Notes: a model not told the origin generated them from the letters alone. Counted from the stretch's first letter, positions 46,031 through 54,458 are shown. The stretch: DNA of 64,000 nucleotides from Streptomyces sp. CG1 (GCF_041080625.1 NZ_CP163518.1:8363501-8427500); one strand, 5' to 3'. Numbers and translations: made by a program.

Positions 46031-46264
46031 TCACAGCTCGTGCTCCGACAGTCCCGGCCAGTCGTCGGGCCCGCCGCCCTGCCACTCGATGAGATCGCTC
46101 TCCTCCACCTCGATCCGGTCCAGGTCGGCCAGCCGCAGGATCTCCACTACGTCGTCCAGATGCGAGGCGATCCCCAGGGTCACGTCCCCCTCGGTGACCC
46201 GCCGGGAGCCGTCCAGGGCGGGGGAGTGGACCACGATGTGCGGGTAGTGCGTCGGATTGCCCAT
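46031..46264 (-). CDS. Small conserved-looking hypothetical protein
   Basis: 77 residues from the ATG at 46264 (MGNPTHYPHIVVHSPALDG), with ordered alternating structure (GDVTLGIASHLDDVVEILRLADLDRIEVEESDLIEW) and an acidic C-terminus PDDWPGLSEHEL. It has no recognised domain; composition and third-position GC are those of a real gene. No ribosome site is obvious. It is convergent with gcl and separated from it by the gcl terminator. Confidence 0.55.
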   Translation of the reverse strand: MGNPTHYPHIVVHSPALDGSRRVTEGDVTLGIASHLDDVVEILRLADLDRIEVEESDLIEWQGGGPDDWPGLSEHEL

Positions 46265-46718
46265 GGCTTCAGCGTGCGACGCGAGGCGCCGACACGCACG
46301 CCGGTGACCGTCAGTGGCGAGCCGCACACCGCGGAGGAACCGCCCGGCAACGCCGAACGCTCCCTCGCCGCAGGCAGCGTGCCGGCGTAGGGAGCGTTCT
46401 GGGGTGATGACCGTCCGACGGCGCGAGGCTGGGCGCGACAGGACGTTCGCGCCGCCGGACGGAGCAGGCGGCCCCCTCGGAGGGGGCTGGGTGGGACCGC
46501 GGCGGATGCGACGGAACCGGGATCCCCTTCCCTCTGGTCGAGAAGGGGGCTCGGTCCTTCACCACCGCACTGGCTCGCACGCCGCCACGGTCCTCGCCCT
46601 GCCCGCGCCCACTGCCGTACGGTCACCCCTCATCCGGGCCGTACGGCGTGCCGCGCGGGCCGCGTGCGGAATCCTGACCTCCCGTCAGATTCCGTACGCT
46701 GCTTGCGGGTTACTGGGC
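46265..46718. other. Intergenic region between small gene and catalase
   Basis: 454 bp in which I see no gene. Contents: a GGCCCCCTCGGAGGGGGCTG hairpin (46470-46489), two copies of the 8-bp palindrome CCGTACGG about 25 bp apart (46615-46650), and the probable catalase terminator at 46664-46696. Confidence 0.5.
46664..46696 (-). terminator. Probable terminator of the catalase gene
   Basis: GCGGAATCCTGAC and GTCAGATTCCG arms (one bulge) around CTCCC, 23 bp beyond the catalase stop codon. Confidence 0.65.
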
Positions 46719-48182
46719 TCAGTCCTCGCGCAGGGCGCGGACCGCCTCCTCCACGCGCTTGCCGTACTCCGGGTCGGCGGCGTGGAAGTGGGCCAGGTTC
46801 TTCTCGATCACGTCGTCGCGGGAGACCTGTGAGAGGCCACCGGCGATGTTCGCGACGAGGCGGGACTTCTCCTCCTCGGACATCAGGCGGAACAGCTCGC
46901 CCGCCTGGAAGAAGGCGTCGTCCTTGGTGTGCAGCGGCGCCTCGTGGTTGCCCGTGTAGCCGGAGACCGCCAGGGGAGCCGACAGCGGGCGGCCGGTCTC
47001 GGCCGGGCCGTCGTAGGAGTTCGGCTCGTAGTTCTTGGCGCCGCGGCCCTGGCCGTTGACCGCCATGAAGCCGTCGCGGCCGTAGTTCTGGGCGCCGCCC
47101 GCGACCGCCTTCGGGGCGTTCACGGCGAGCAGGGTGTGGTTGACGCCCAGGCGGTAGCGGTGCGCGTCCGCGTAGGCGAACAGGCGGCCCTGGAGCATCT
47201 TGTCGGGGGAGGGGCCGATGCCCGGAACGAAGTTGTTCGGGGAGAACGCGGCCTGCTCGACCTCGGCGAAGACGTTGTCCGGGTTGCGGTCGAGGACCAG
47301 ACGGCCCACGCGCTGCAGCGGGTAGTCCTTGTGCGGCCAGACCTTGGTCAGGTCGAACGGGTTGAAGCGGTAGTCCGCCGCCTCGGCCGCGGGCATGAGC
47401 TGGACGTAGAGGGTCCAGGACGGGTGCACGCCCCGCTCGATGGCCTGCAGCAGGTCCGTCTGGTGGGAGTTGGGGTCCTTGCCCGCCAGCTCCGCGGCCT
47501 GCTCGCTGCTCAGGCAGCGGATGCCCTGGTTCGTCTTGAAGTGGTACTTGACGAAGAAGGCCTCGCCCTCCGCGTTCGTCCACTGGTAGGTGTGCGAACC
47601 GTAGCCGTTCATGTGCCGGTACGACGCCGGGATGCCGCGGTCGCCCATCAGCCAGGTCACCTGGTGCGTGGCCTCGGGGGCGTGCGCCCAGAAGTCCCAC
47701 ACGTTGTCCGGCTCCTGCTTGCCGGTGAACGGGTCCCGCTTCTGCGAGTGGATGAAGTCGGGGAACTTGATCGGGTCCTTGATGAAGAACACCGGGGTGT
47801 TGTTGCCGACGAGGTCGTAGTTGCCCTCCTCGGTGTAGAACTTCAGCGCGAAGCCACGCGGGTCGCGGACGGCATCCGCGCCGCCGAGGGAGTCGGCGAC
47901 CGTGGAGAAGCGCAGGAAGACCTCGGTGCGCTTGCCGATCTCGCTCAGGAAGTCGGCGTGGGTGAAGCCGGTGACGTCGTCGGTCACCTCGAAGTGGCCG
48001 TACGCGCCGGAGCCACGGGCGTGCACCACGCGCTCCGGGATCCGCTCGCGGTTGAAGCGCGCGAGCTTCTCCAGGAGCTGCTGGTCCTGGATCAGGAGCG
48101 GGCCGCCGACGCCGGCGGATGCGGAGTTCTGGTTGTCGGCGATCGGGGCGCCGGCCTCTGTCGTGAGCACGCGCTTCGACAT
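46719..48182 (-). CDS. katA: Catalase (monofunctional haem, small-subunit clade)
   Basis: 487 residues. Haem catalase with the distal histidine in [17 protein letters not shown] (about 54), the distal asparagine in [12 protein letters not shown] (about 127) and the proximal tyrosine in [14 protein letters not shown] (about 337). Length is that of clade 3 small-subunit enzymes; no signal peptide. Located between the glyoxylate genes and the uricase operon, it presumably removes the H2O2 made by uricase. Its promoter shares an inverted repeat with the uricase promoter. Same strand as tartronate semialdehyde reductase upstream, but with its own promoter. Confidence 0.95.
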   Translation of the reverse strand: MSKRVLTTEAGAPIADNQNSASAGVGGPLLIQDQQLLEKLARFNRERIPERVVHARGSGAYGHFEVTDDVTGFTHADFLSEIGKRTEVFLRFSTVADSLGGADAVRDPRGFALKFYTEEGNYDLVGNNTPVFFIKDPIKFPDFIHSQKRDPFTGKQEPDNVWDFWAHAPEATHQVTWLMGDRGIPASYRHMNGYGSHTYQWTNAEGEAFFVKYHFKTNQGIRCLSSEQAAELAGKDPNSHQTDLLQAIERGVHPSWTLYVQLMPAAEAADYRFNPFDLTKVWPHKDYPLQRVGRLVLDRNPDNVFAEVEQAAFSPNNFVPGIGPSPDKMLQGRLFAYADAHRYRLGVNHTLLAVNAPKAVAGGAQNYGRDGFMAVNGQGRGAKNYEPNSYDGPAETGRPLSAPLAVSGYTGNHEAPLHTKDDAFFQAGELFRLMSEEEKSRLVANIAGGLSQVSRDDVIEKNLAHFHAADPEYGKRVEEAVRALRED

Positions 48183-48224
48183 CGTGGACCTTCCGTGCGG
48201 ATGGCAGCGGAAATCTTCTTCCGC

Positions 48225-48259
48225 TTTGTGGAGCCTAGAAGTCTTGTGGAGCCTAGAAG
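48225..48259 (-). repeat. 17-bp direct repeat overlapping the catalase promoter
   Basis: TTGTGGAGCCTAGAAGT occurs at 48225-48241 and 48243-48259 (period 18 bp), covering the -10 and the transcription start of the catalase gene. Either an operator pair or a duplication of the -10 region. Confidence 0.75.
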
Positions 48260-48278
48260 TGGGGCAATCTGAACGTCA
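48249..48278 (-). promoter_or_regulatory. Promoter of catalase gene
   Basis: On the minus strand TTGACG (48278-48273) and TAGGCT (48254-48249) are 18 bp apart. The uricase promoter has the same -35 and the same 18-bp spacing. Confidence 0.7.
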
Positions 48279-48289
48279 ACAGTTTGTTG
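48275..48289. promoter_or_regulatory. Inverted-repeat operator at catalase promoter
   Basis: TCAACAGTTTGTTGA: arms TCAACA/TGTTGA with a 3-bp centre, overlapping the -35. The same element (TCAACAAAGTGTTGA) is at the uricase promoter (51033-51047). Confidence 0.7.
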
Positions 48290-48383
48290 AAGTCGATCTG
48301 AAGGGGATTCCGGGCGGCGCCGGCGCCTGGGCGCGACAGGACAGGTGTCAGCGGCGGCGCCGCCCGGAAGTCTCAGGGGTGCG

Positions 48384-49298
48384 TCAGACCTGGGCGCCGG
48401 ACAGGCGCTCCACGGCCCGCAGCAGGGCCGAGTGGTCCAGACCGCCGTCGCCCTGGGTCCGCAGCGAGGCGACCAGCTGGGCGACCACGGCGCCGACCGG
48501 CAGTGCGGCGCCGACGTTGCGGGCGGCGTCGGTGACGATGCCCATGTCCTTGTGGTGCAGGTCGATACGGAAGCCCGGCTTGAAGTCGCGGTTGAGGAAG
48601 TTGTCCTTCTTGCGCGTCAGCACGGTCGAGCCCGCGAGGCCGCCGTTGAGGACGTCCAGCGCGGCCGCCAGGTCCACGCCCGACTTCTCCAGGAAGACCA
48701 CGGCCTCGGCGCAGGCCTGGATGTTCACGGCGACGATCAGCTGGTTGGCCGCCTTCACGGTCTGGCCGCTGCCGTGCGGGCCGCACAGCACGATGGTCTT
48801 GCCCAGCGCGTCGAAGATCGGCTTGGCGATGTCGAAGTCGGCCTGCTCACCGCCGACCATGATCGACAGCACGGCCTCGATGGCGCCGGCCTCACCGCCG
48901 GACACCGGGGCGTCCAGCACCCGGATGCCCTTGTCCTTGGCCGCGGCGGCCAGGTCGACGGAGGTCTGCGGCGTGATCGAGGACATGTCGATCAGCAGGG
49001 CGCCCTGCTTGGCGTTCTCCAGGATGCCGTCGGGGCCGTAGGCGATGGCCTCGACGTGCGGGGACGCGGGCACCATGGTGATCACCACGTCGGCGTCGCG
49101 CACGGCCTCGGCGATCGAGTCGGCCGCGGTACCGCCGGCGGCGGCCAGCCGGTCCAACTTGTCCTGCTCCAGGGTGAAGCCGGTGACGTCGTAACCCGCC
49201 TTGATCAGGTTCTCGGACATGGGGGAGCCCATGATGCCGAGGCCGATCCAGGCGATCGCAGGGCGGGTCGGGCGGGAAGAATCTGCGAGGTTGCTCAT
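48384..49298 (-). CDS. Tartronate semialdehyde reductase (2-hydroxy-3-oxopropionate reductase)
   Basis: 304 residues of the beta-hydroxyacid dehydrogenase family, reducing tartronate semialdehyde to D-glycerate with NAD(P)H. Motifs: dinucleotide fold AWIGLGIMGSPMSENLIKAGYDVTGF (about 15-40), substrate loop DAPVSGGEAGA (about 128-138) and catalytic lysine in GSGQTVKAANQL (about 176-187). ATG at 49298. It lies 42 bp after hyi on the same strand, so the two form an operon completing glyoxylate assimilation after Gcl. Confidence 0.93.
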   Translation of the reverse strand: MSNLADSSRPTRPAIAWIGLGIMGSPMSENLIKAGYDVTGFTLEQDKLDRLAAAGGTAADSIAEAVRDADVVITMVPASPHVEAIAYGPDGILENAKQGALLIDMSSITPQTSVDLAAAAKDKGIRVLDAPVSGGEAGAIEAVLSIMVGGEQADFDIAKPIFDALGKTIVLCGPHGSGQTVKAANQLIVAVNIQACAEAVVFLEKSGVDLAAALDVLNGGLAGSTVLTRKKDNFLNRDFKPGFRIDLHHKDMGIVTDAARNVGAALPVGAVVAQLVASLRTQGDGGLDHSALLRAVERLSGAQV

Positions 49299-49340
49299 GA
49301 CGGGGGTGCCTCTCTCAACTGCTCTGCAAAGTCGGGGGGT

Positions 49341-50198
49341 TCAGCGGGCGGCGCGCGCTTCGCGCGGGAGCCACTCGAAGGACTCGGCGCTCGGGCGGTC
49401 GCCGGCCTTGTACTCCAGGCCGACCCAGCCGTCGTAACCGGCCTTCTTCAGCCGGGCGAGCAGTTCCTCCAGCGGGAGCGAGCCCGTGCCGGGGGCGCCG
49501 CGGCCGGGGTTGTCGGCGATCTGCACGTGCCCGGTCTTCGCCGCGTACTGGTCGATGACCGAGGGCAGGTCCTCGCCGTTCATGGACAGGTGGTACAGGT
49601 CCATCAGGAACTTCGCGTTCCCGAGACCCGTGGCCGCGTTGACCTTGTCCACGATCTCGATCGCCTTGGGCGCGCTCACGATCGGGCACTTCGGCGACTC
49701 GGGCTGGTTGAGGGCCTCGATCAGGATGGTCCCGCCGACCTGGCCGACGGCCCGGGCCGCGAGGACCAGGTTCTCCAGGGCGAGCGCGTCCTGCTCGGCC
49801 GGGTCCACGCCGTCGACGCGGTTGCCGTACAGGGCGTTGAACACCGTGCAGCCCAGGGACTGGGCGAAGGCGATGGCCACGTCGATGTTGGCGCGGAACC
49901 TGTCCGACTCCACACCGGGGATCGACAGGGCGCCGCGGTCCGGGCCCGGCAGTTGTCCGGCGTAGAAGTTCAGGCCCGTGAGCTGGACGCCCGCGTCCTC
50001 GATCGCCTTCTTCAGGGCGTCGAGCTCGGCCTGCTCGGGGGTGGGGGAGTCGACCCAGGGCCACCACAGCTCGACCGCCGTGAAGCCCGCCGCGGCGGCG
50101 GCCGCGGGACGCTCCAGGAGCGGGAGTTCCGTGAAGAGGATCGACAGGTTGACGTTGAAGCGCTGGTCTGCGGCTGCGTTCGATCCAAAACCTGGCAT
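49341..50198 (-). CDS. hyi: Hydroxypyruvate isomerase
   Basis: 285 residues of the xylose-isomerase-like TIM-barrel family, interconverting hydroxypyruvate and tartronate semialdehyde. Motifs: FNVNLSILFTELPLLERPAAAAAAGFTAVELWWPW at the start, LTGLNFYAGQLPGPDRG, the first metal Glu in ILIEALNQPE, FLMDLYHLSMNGED, the HVQIADNPGRGAPGTG signature and the second metal Glu in VGLEYKAG. The ATG at 50198 (MPGFGSNAA) begins about 30 bp downstream of a perfect palindromic operator. It leads the hyi-reductase operon. Confidence 0.93.
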   Translation of the reverse strand: MPGFGSNAAADQRFNVNLSILFTELPLLERPAAAAAAGFTAVELWWPWVDSPTPEQAELDALKKAIEDAGVQLTGLNFYAGQLPGPDRGALSIPGVESDRFRANIDVAIAFAQSLGCTVFNALYGNRVDGVDPAEQDALALENLVLAARAVGQVGGTILIEALNQPESPKCPIVSAPKAIEIVDKVNAATGLGNAKFLMDLYHLSMNGEDLPSVIDQYAAKTGHVQIADNPGRGAPGTGSLPLEELLARLKKAGYDGWVGLEYKAGDRPSAESFEWLPREARAAR

Positions 50199-50230
50199 TC
50201 GGGCCGCGCTCCCTTCCGTGGGGGTCGAGA

Positions 50231-50245
50231 TTCCGTATTACGGAA
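50231..50245. promoter_or_regulatory. 15-bp palindromic operator upstream of hyi
   Basis: TTCCGTATTACGGAA, perfect palindrome, the same type as the gcl operator (both fit TTCCGYAWTRCGGAA). It lies between the divergent hyi and the 50344 gene. Confidence 0.75.
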
Positions 50246-50251
50246 GTTTGT

Positions 50252-50266
50252 TTCTGCTTAATGGAA
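50252..50266. promoter_or_regulatory. Degenerate second copy of the hyi operator
   Basis: TTCTGCTTAATGGAA keeps both outer half-sites (TTC-GC and GGAA) of the 15-bp palindrome at 9 of 15 positions and lies 21 bp from the perfect copy, two helical turns away, as expected for cooperative binding. Confidence 0.4.
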
Positions 50267-50343
50267 GATTGCCGTCGTGTGTCGGCGCTTGTCAAGAGGC
50301 GTCCGTCGCCGACCGCCCCAAAAGCGCCGCCGGGCGTTAGGTT

Positions 50344-50607
50344 GTGCGCGTGCGATTGAGAGTGGAGTTCACGACCGAGCCCTTCGATCTGGACGAGGCG
50401 CCCGCGCACGCCCTGGTGGCGCGGGAGGTCATCGAGACGGCCGAGCTGGACGACGTCGACGTCGGGCCGTTCGGCAACACGGCCGAGGGCGCCGCGGACC
50501 GCGTGCTGACCGCCGTGGACGCGCTCCTGCGCAAGAGCCTGGAGGCCGGGGCCACCCGGATCTCGCTCCAGGTCAATGTGCTCGACGACGATCGGGGAGG
50601 GCGGTAG
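50344..50607 (+). CDS. Small protein, possibly YkoF/UPF0045-like fold
   Basis: 87 residues (start MRVRLRVEFTTEPF). The second half, DVGPFGNTAEGAADRVLTAVDALLRKSLEAGATRISLQVNVLDDD, loosely recalls the UPF0045/MTH1187 thiamine-binding fold (a T-x-E-G turn followed by a helix and an edge strand), but the match is weak. There is no ribosome site before the GTG at 50344 or 50350; a TTAGGT just upstream could be a -10 for a leaderless message. Its stop abuts the next start (TAG-GTG), so it is co-transcribed with the small HTH protein. It is divergent from hyi. Confidence 0.5.
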   Translation: MRVRLRVEFTTEPFDLDEAPAHALVAREVIETAELDDVDVGPFGNTAEGAADRVLTAVDALLRKSLEAGATRISLQVNVLDDDRGGR

Positions 50608-50970
50608 GTGTCCGGGGAGGAGCCCTTCATCGCGGCTGTGAAGCCGCTGGTCGACGCCATGGGCGCGGAGATGATCCCGCCGGACGAGGCGGGCCCCGAG
50701 GACGTCGTCCTCGCCTGGGAGGGCGCCGACGTCGTCGCCGTACGCCTGCCCCAGCTCGCCGACTCCCTCGATCACATCCTGGCCGCCATGGAGCGCCGGC
50801 AGGGCCGGCCGCTGGCCGACCTGGACCGCAAGGCGAAGCAGGAGGTGGTGCGCATACTGGAAGCCCGCGGTGCCTTTGCCGTGCGGCACGGTGTGGAGAC
50901 CGTGGCGAGCGCGCTCGGCGTCAGCCGCTTCACCGTCTACAACTACCTCAACCGGGAGAAGGGGGCCTGA
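50608..50970 (+). CDS. Small helix-turn-helix protein
   Basis: 120 residues. An N-terminal PFIAAVKPLVDAMGAEMIPPDEAGPEDVVLAWEG region may be a small sensor; an RLPQLADSLDHIL segment follows. The C-terminus DRKAKQEVVRILEARGAFAVRHGVETVASALGVSRFTVYNYLNRE is a Fis/PucR-type HTH (about 75-118). The GTG at 50608 directly follows the previous stop, behind GGGGAGGG. Located immediately upstream of the uricase operon and divergent from hyi, it is a candidate local regulator of purine genes. Confidence 0.78.
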   Translation: MSGEEPFIAAVKPLVDAMGAEMIPPDEAGPEDVVLAWEGADVVAVRLPQLADSLDHILAAMERRQGRPLADLDRKAKQEVVRILEARGAFAVRHGVETVASALGVSRFTVYNYLNREKGA

Positions 50971-51032
50971 CCGGCCACGGCGGCGGGGCGCTGGGGCCGC
51001 CCCGAACCTGTCCGGCTTGTTACGCGGAATTT

Positions 51033-51047
51033 TCAACAAAGTGTTGA
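51033..51047. promoter_or_regulatory. Inverted-repeat operator at uricase-operon promoter
   Basis: TCAACAAAGTGTTGA, same arms and spacing as at the catalase promoter. The preceding ACGCGGAATTTT also carries a CGGAA half-site like that of the gcl operator. Confidence 0.7.
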
Positions 51048-51073
51048 CGTGGCGTTTCCGGGGGCGTTAGCTA
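51044..51073 (+). promoter_or_regulatory. Promoter of the uricase operon
   Basis: TTGACG (51044-51049) and TAGCTA (51068-51073), 18 bp apart, with the inverted repeat overlapping the -35. Confidence 0.65.
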
Positions 51074-51122
51074 TCGGCAGCCCGCTCAAGCACGAAGGCC
51101 GAATCCGGCCACGGAGGCTCCC

Positions 51123-51635
51123 GTGACTTCGACTTCCACGCCCCCGGGTCTGGCCCGGTTCAACGACCTGGAGGAGCGCGCGGCCCTGGCCGCCCTCCAC
51201 GAGGCGTGTGCCTCCACCGCGTGGGCCCGGCGACTGCTCGCCGCCCGCCCCTATGCCGGCGCCGACGAGCTCTACGCCGCCAGTGACGCCGCCATGGCCG
51301 AGCTGAGCACGGCGGACCTCGAGGAGGCCATGGCGGGGCACCCGCCGATCGGCCGCCCCAAGCCCGGCGACCCCACCTCCGCCCGCGAGCAGCGCGGCAT
51401 GGCCGGCGCCTCGGAGGAACTCAAGGCCGAGATGCTCGACCTCAACCTGGCCTACCAGGACAAGTTCGGCCATGTGTTCCTGATCTGTGCCACCGGCCGG
51501 ACCGGCGAGCAGATGCGCGACGCCGTCAAGGAGCGGATCGGGAACGCGCCGGAGCAGGAGCGGGAGATCGTCCGCACCGAGCTGGGCAAGATCAACCGCA
51601 TCCGACTGGCCCGACTCGTCGAACAGGACGCCTGA
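51123..51635 (+). CDS. OHCU decarboxylase
   Basis: 170 residues. 2-oxo-4-hydroxy-4-carboxy-5-ureidoimidazoline decarboxylase, the last step from urate to S-allantoin. Motifs: LARFNDLEERAALAALHEACAS, catalytic histidine in GHPPIGRPK (about 74-82), SAREQRGM, and FGHVFLICATGRTGEQM (about 113-129). GTG at 51123 follows GGAGG. First of three closely spaced genes (4-bp gaps) encoding the three enzymes of the urate-to-allantoin conversion. Confidence 0.95.
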   Translation: MTSTSTPPGLARFNDLEERAALAALHEACASTAWARRLLAARPYAGADELYAASDAAMAELSTADLEEAMAGHPPIGRPKPGDPTSAREQRGMAGASEELKAEMLDLNLAYQDKFGHVFLICATGRTGEQMRDAVKERIGNAPEQEREIVRTELGKINRIRLARLVEQDA

Positions 51636-51639
51636 CACC

Positions 51640-52044
51640 ATGAGCACCAGCACCACCGCCTCCGTGTCCACCCACATCCTGGACACCTCGATCGGCCGCC
51701 CCGCCGAGGGCGTCGCCATCCAGCTCTCCGCCCGCGCCGGGCGCTCAGGGGACTGGCAGGCGCTCGGCGGCTCCGCGACCGACGCCGACGGCCGGTGCAA
51801 GGACCTGCCGGCCCTGCCGGAGGGGACCACACACGTACGGCTCGACTTCGAAGTCGAGCGGTATTTCGAAGCAAGAAGTGCGAAGAAGCAAGCCGATGCG
51901 CAGCAGGACGCCCCCGCGAATCGGGACAGCGGTGCCGTGTTCTTCCCCGAGGTGGCGATCACCTTCGCCGTAAAGCCCGGGGAGCACTACCACGTGCCGC
52001 TGCTGCTCAACCCGTTCGGCTACTCCGTTTACCGAGGGAGCTAG
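51640..52044 (+). CDS. 5-hydroxyisourate hydrolase (transthyretin-like)
   Basis: 134 residues. Opens the ring of 5-hydroxyisourate. Family motifs: VSTHILDTSIGRPAEGVAIQL at the N-terminus (catalytic His), ATDADGRC (catalytic Arg), FPEVAITF and the C-terminal signature YRGS. There is a short insertion around residues 70-88 (EARSAKKQADAQQDAPANRD). ATG at 51640 lies 4 bp after the decarboxylase stop; uricase starts 4 bp after its own stop. Confidence 0.95.
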   Translation: MSTSTTASVSTHILDTSIGRPAEGVAIQLSARAGRSGDWQALGGSATDADGRCKDLPALPEGTTHVRLDFEVERYFEARSAKKQADAQQDAPANRDSGAVFFPEVAITFAVKPGEHYHVPLLLNPFGYSVYRGS

Positions 52045-52048
52045 CTAA

Positions 52049-52972
52049 ATGCCCACCATTCTGGGACAGAACCAGTACGGCAAGGCCGAGAACCGAGTCG
52101 TAAAGATCACGCGGGACGGCGCCACCCACCACATCAAGGACCTCAACGTCTCCGTCGCACTGAGCGGCGACATGGACGAGGTCCACTACTCCGGCTCCAA
52201 CGCCAACGTCCTGCCGACCGACACCACCAAGAACACGGTGTTCGCGTTCGCCAAGGAGTACGGCATCGAGTCCGCCGAGCAGTTCGGCATTCACCTCGCC
52301 CGCCACTTCGTCACCTCGCAGGAGCCGATCCACCGCGCCCGGATCCGGATCGAGGAGTACGCCTGGGAGCGGATCGAGACCTCCGACGCCAACTCCAAGT
52401 TCATCGGCGCCGACGAGGTCAAACACTCCTTCGTCCGCAAGGGCCAGGAGACCCGCGTCACCCAGATCACCTACGACGGTGAGAAGTGGGAGGTCGTCTC
52501 CGGTCTGAAGGACCTGGTCGTGATGAACTCGACGAACTCGGAATTCTGGGGTTACGTCAAGGACAAGTACACGACCCTGCAGGAGGCGTACGACCGCATC
52601 CTGGCCACCCAGGTCTCCGGCCGCTGGCGGTTCAACTGGACCGACGACGAGCAGAAGATGCCCAACTGGGAGAAGTCCTACGAGCAGGTCAAGAAGCACA
52701 TGCTCCAGGCCTTCGCCGAGACGTACTCCCTCTCCCTGCAGCAGACGCTGTACCAGATGGGTGCGCGCATCATCAACAACCGCAGCGAGATCGACGAGGT
52801 CCGCTTCTCGCTGCCGAACAAGCACCACTTCCTGGTCGACCTGGAGCCCTTCGGGCTCAAGAACGACAACGAGGTCTACTACGCCGCCGACCGGCCCTAC
52901 GGCCTGATCGAGGCGACCATCCTCCGGGACGGCTGTGAGCCGAAGATCCCGGTCGACATGACCAACCTCTGA
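52049..52972 (+). CDS. Urate oxidase (uricase)
   Basis: 307 residues of tandem T-fold domains; oxidises urate to 5-hydroxyisourate and H2O2 without cofactor. The catalytic dyad is Lys11 (GQNQYGKAENRV) and Thr near 58 (LPTDTTKNTVFAFAKEY). Also seen: IRIEEYAWERI, GLKDLVVMNSTNSEFWGYVKDKYTTL, and the C-terminal NKHHFLVDLEPFGLKNDNEVYYAADRPYGLIEATI with the active-site histidine. ATG at 52049. The peroxide product explains the catalase gene in the same locus. Confidence 0.96.
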   Translation: MPTILGQNQYGKAENRVVKITRDGATHHIKDLNVSVALSGDMDEVHYSGSNANVLPTDTTKNTVFAFAKEYGIESAEQFGIHLARHFVTSQEPIHRARIRIEEYAWERIETSDANSKFIGADEVKHSFVRKGQETRVTQITYDGEKWEVVSGLKDLVVMNSTNSEFWGYVKDKYTTLQEAYDRILATQVSGRWRFNWTDDEQKMPNWEKSYEQVKKHMLQAFAETYSLSLQQTLYQMGARIINNRSEIDEVRFSLPNKHHFLVDLEPFGLKNDNEVYYAADRPYGLIEATILRDGCEPKIPVDMTNL

Positions 52973-53036
52973 CGCGGGACGCGTGTCCCCGGTCCCGCCG
53001 CCCGGGCCGGGGGCACGCCACACCGGAGGGAACCCC

Positions 53037-54458
53037 ATGGCACAGCCTGCACAGGGACCGGCCGAAGCCCCCTGTTCCACCCCGCCGGTGCACACCGAGG
53101 ACGCCGTCACCGCCGTCACGTCCGTGCACCCGGTGGACGAGAAGCTTCCTGTCGCGCGGCTCGTCCCCGCCGCGCTCCAGCACATCGCCGCGATGTACGC
53201 GGGCGTCGTCACTCCTCCGCTCATCATCGGCCAGGCCTGCGGACTCGACCTGGCCGCCCGCACCCGGCTGATCGCCGCGAGCCTGCTGATCGCGGGTGTC
53301 GCGACCTTCCTGCAGACCATCGGGGTCAAGGGCCTCGTCGGCAACCGGCTGCCCTTCGTCAACGCCGCCTCCTCCGCCGGCATCGCCCCGATCCTCGCGA
53401 TCGCCGAGACCAACAGCAAGGGGCATCAACTCCCCGCCATCTACGGCGCGGTGATGGTCGCCGGTGTCTTCTGCCTCGCCGTCGGACCCTTCTTCGGGCG
53501 GCTGCTGCGCTTCTTCCCGCCGCTCGTCACCGGCGTCGTCATCACCCTGATCGGCGTCACCCTGATGCCCGTCCCGGTCAGCTGGGCGCAGGGCGGCGAC
53601 AAGACCGCCCCCGACTTCGGCGCCATGCGGAACCTCGCGCTCGCCGGCTTCACCCTCGCCGTCATCCTGCTGATCCAGCGCTTCGGCCGCGGCTTCGTCA
53701 AGCAGGTCGCCCTGCTGTCCGGACTGCTCATCGGCACCCTGGCCGCCATCCCGTTCGGCATGGCCGACTTCGGCGCCCTGAAAAGCGCACCCGTCGCCGC
53801 GCTGCCGGCGCCGTTCGCCTTCGGCGCGCCCGTGTTCCAGCCCGCGGCCGTGCTGTCGCTGTGCATCGTGATGCTGGTGCTGATGACCGAGTCGAGCGCC
53901 GGCATGCTCGCCCTCGGAGAGATCTGCGGGCGCCGCACCGACGCGAAGACCCTCACCCGGGGTCTGCGCACCGACGGCATCGCCACCCTGCTCGGCCCCG
54001 TCTTCGGCGGCTTCCCCACCTCCGCCTTCGCTCAGAACGTCGGCGTGGTGTCGTTGACCCGGGTGCGCAGCCGCCATGTCGTCGCGGTCGCCGGCGGCGC
54101 CCTGCTCGTCCTCGGCGCCTTCCCGGTCCTCGGCGCGGTCGTCTCCCTGGTCCCCCTGCCGGTCCTCGGCGGCGCGGGCATCGTGCTCTTCGGCTCCATC
54201 GCCGTCAGCGGCATCCGTACACTGTCGGAAGCCGGGCTCGACGACAGCTCCAACATCGTCCTGGTCGCCGTGGCGCTCGGCGCCGGCATCATCCCGCTGG
54301 CCGCACCGACCTTCTACGCCGGCTTCCCGGCCTGGGCGCAGACCGTGCTCGGCTCCGGCATCAGCGCGGGCGCGCTGGCCGCCGTCCTGCTCAACCTGTT
54401 CTTCCATCATCTCGGCACCCGGAGCCGCCACCCGGCTCCGGCACTCAAATCCTCCTAG
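53037..54458 (+). CDS. NCS2-family urate/xanthine permease (paralogue 1)
   Basis: 473 residues, about 14 hydrophobic segments. The nucleobase-ascorbate-transporter start reads LQHIAAMYAGVVTPPLIIGQACGL; the signature QNVGVVSLTRVRSR is near residue 335, preceded by FPTSAFA. An N-terminal hydrophilic tail of about 40 residues contains HPVDEKLP, which the second permease shares at its extreme N-terminus. GGAGGG precedes the ATG at 53037. Position directly after uricase favours urate or xanthine as substrate. Confidence 0.9.
   Translation: MAQPAQGPAEAPCSTPPVHTEDAVTAVTSVHPVDEKLPVARLVPAALQHIAAMYAGVVTPPLIIGQACGLDLAARTRLIAASLLIAGVATFLQTIGVKGLVGNRLPFVNAASSAGIAPILAIAETNSKGHQLPAIYGAVMVAGVFCLAVGPFFGRLLRFFPPLVTGVVITLIGVTLMPVPVSWAQGGDKTAPDFGAMRNLALAGFTLAVILLIQRFGRGFVKQVALLSGLLIGTLAAIPFGMADFGALKSAPVAALPAPFAFGAPVFQPAAVLSLCIVMLVLMTESSAGMLALGEICGRRTDAKTLTRGLRTDGIATLLGPVFGGFPTSAFAQNVGVVSLTRVRSRHVVAVAGGALLVLGAFPVLGAVVSLVPLPVLGGAGIVLFGSIAVSGIRTLSEAGLDDSSNIVLVAVALGAGIIPLAAPTFYAGFPAWAQTVLGSGISAGALAAVLLNLFFHHLGTRSRHPAPALKSS

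Noticed and set aside
46314..46832. Plus-strand gene over the catalase terminator
   Set aside because: The frame runs into the 3' end of catalase, with an Arg-rich product, no ribosome site and no motifs.
48190..48223. TTCCGTGCGGA and GCGGAAATCTTCTTCCGC near the catalase start as copies of the gcl/hyi operator
   Set aside because: Half-site spacing or orientation differs from TTCCG-N5-CGGAA, so binding by the same dimer is unlikely.
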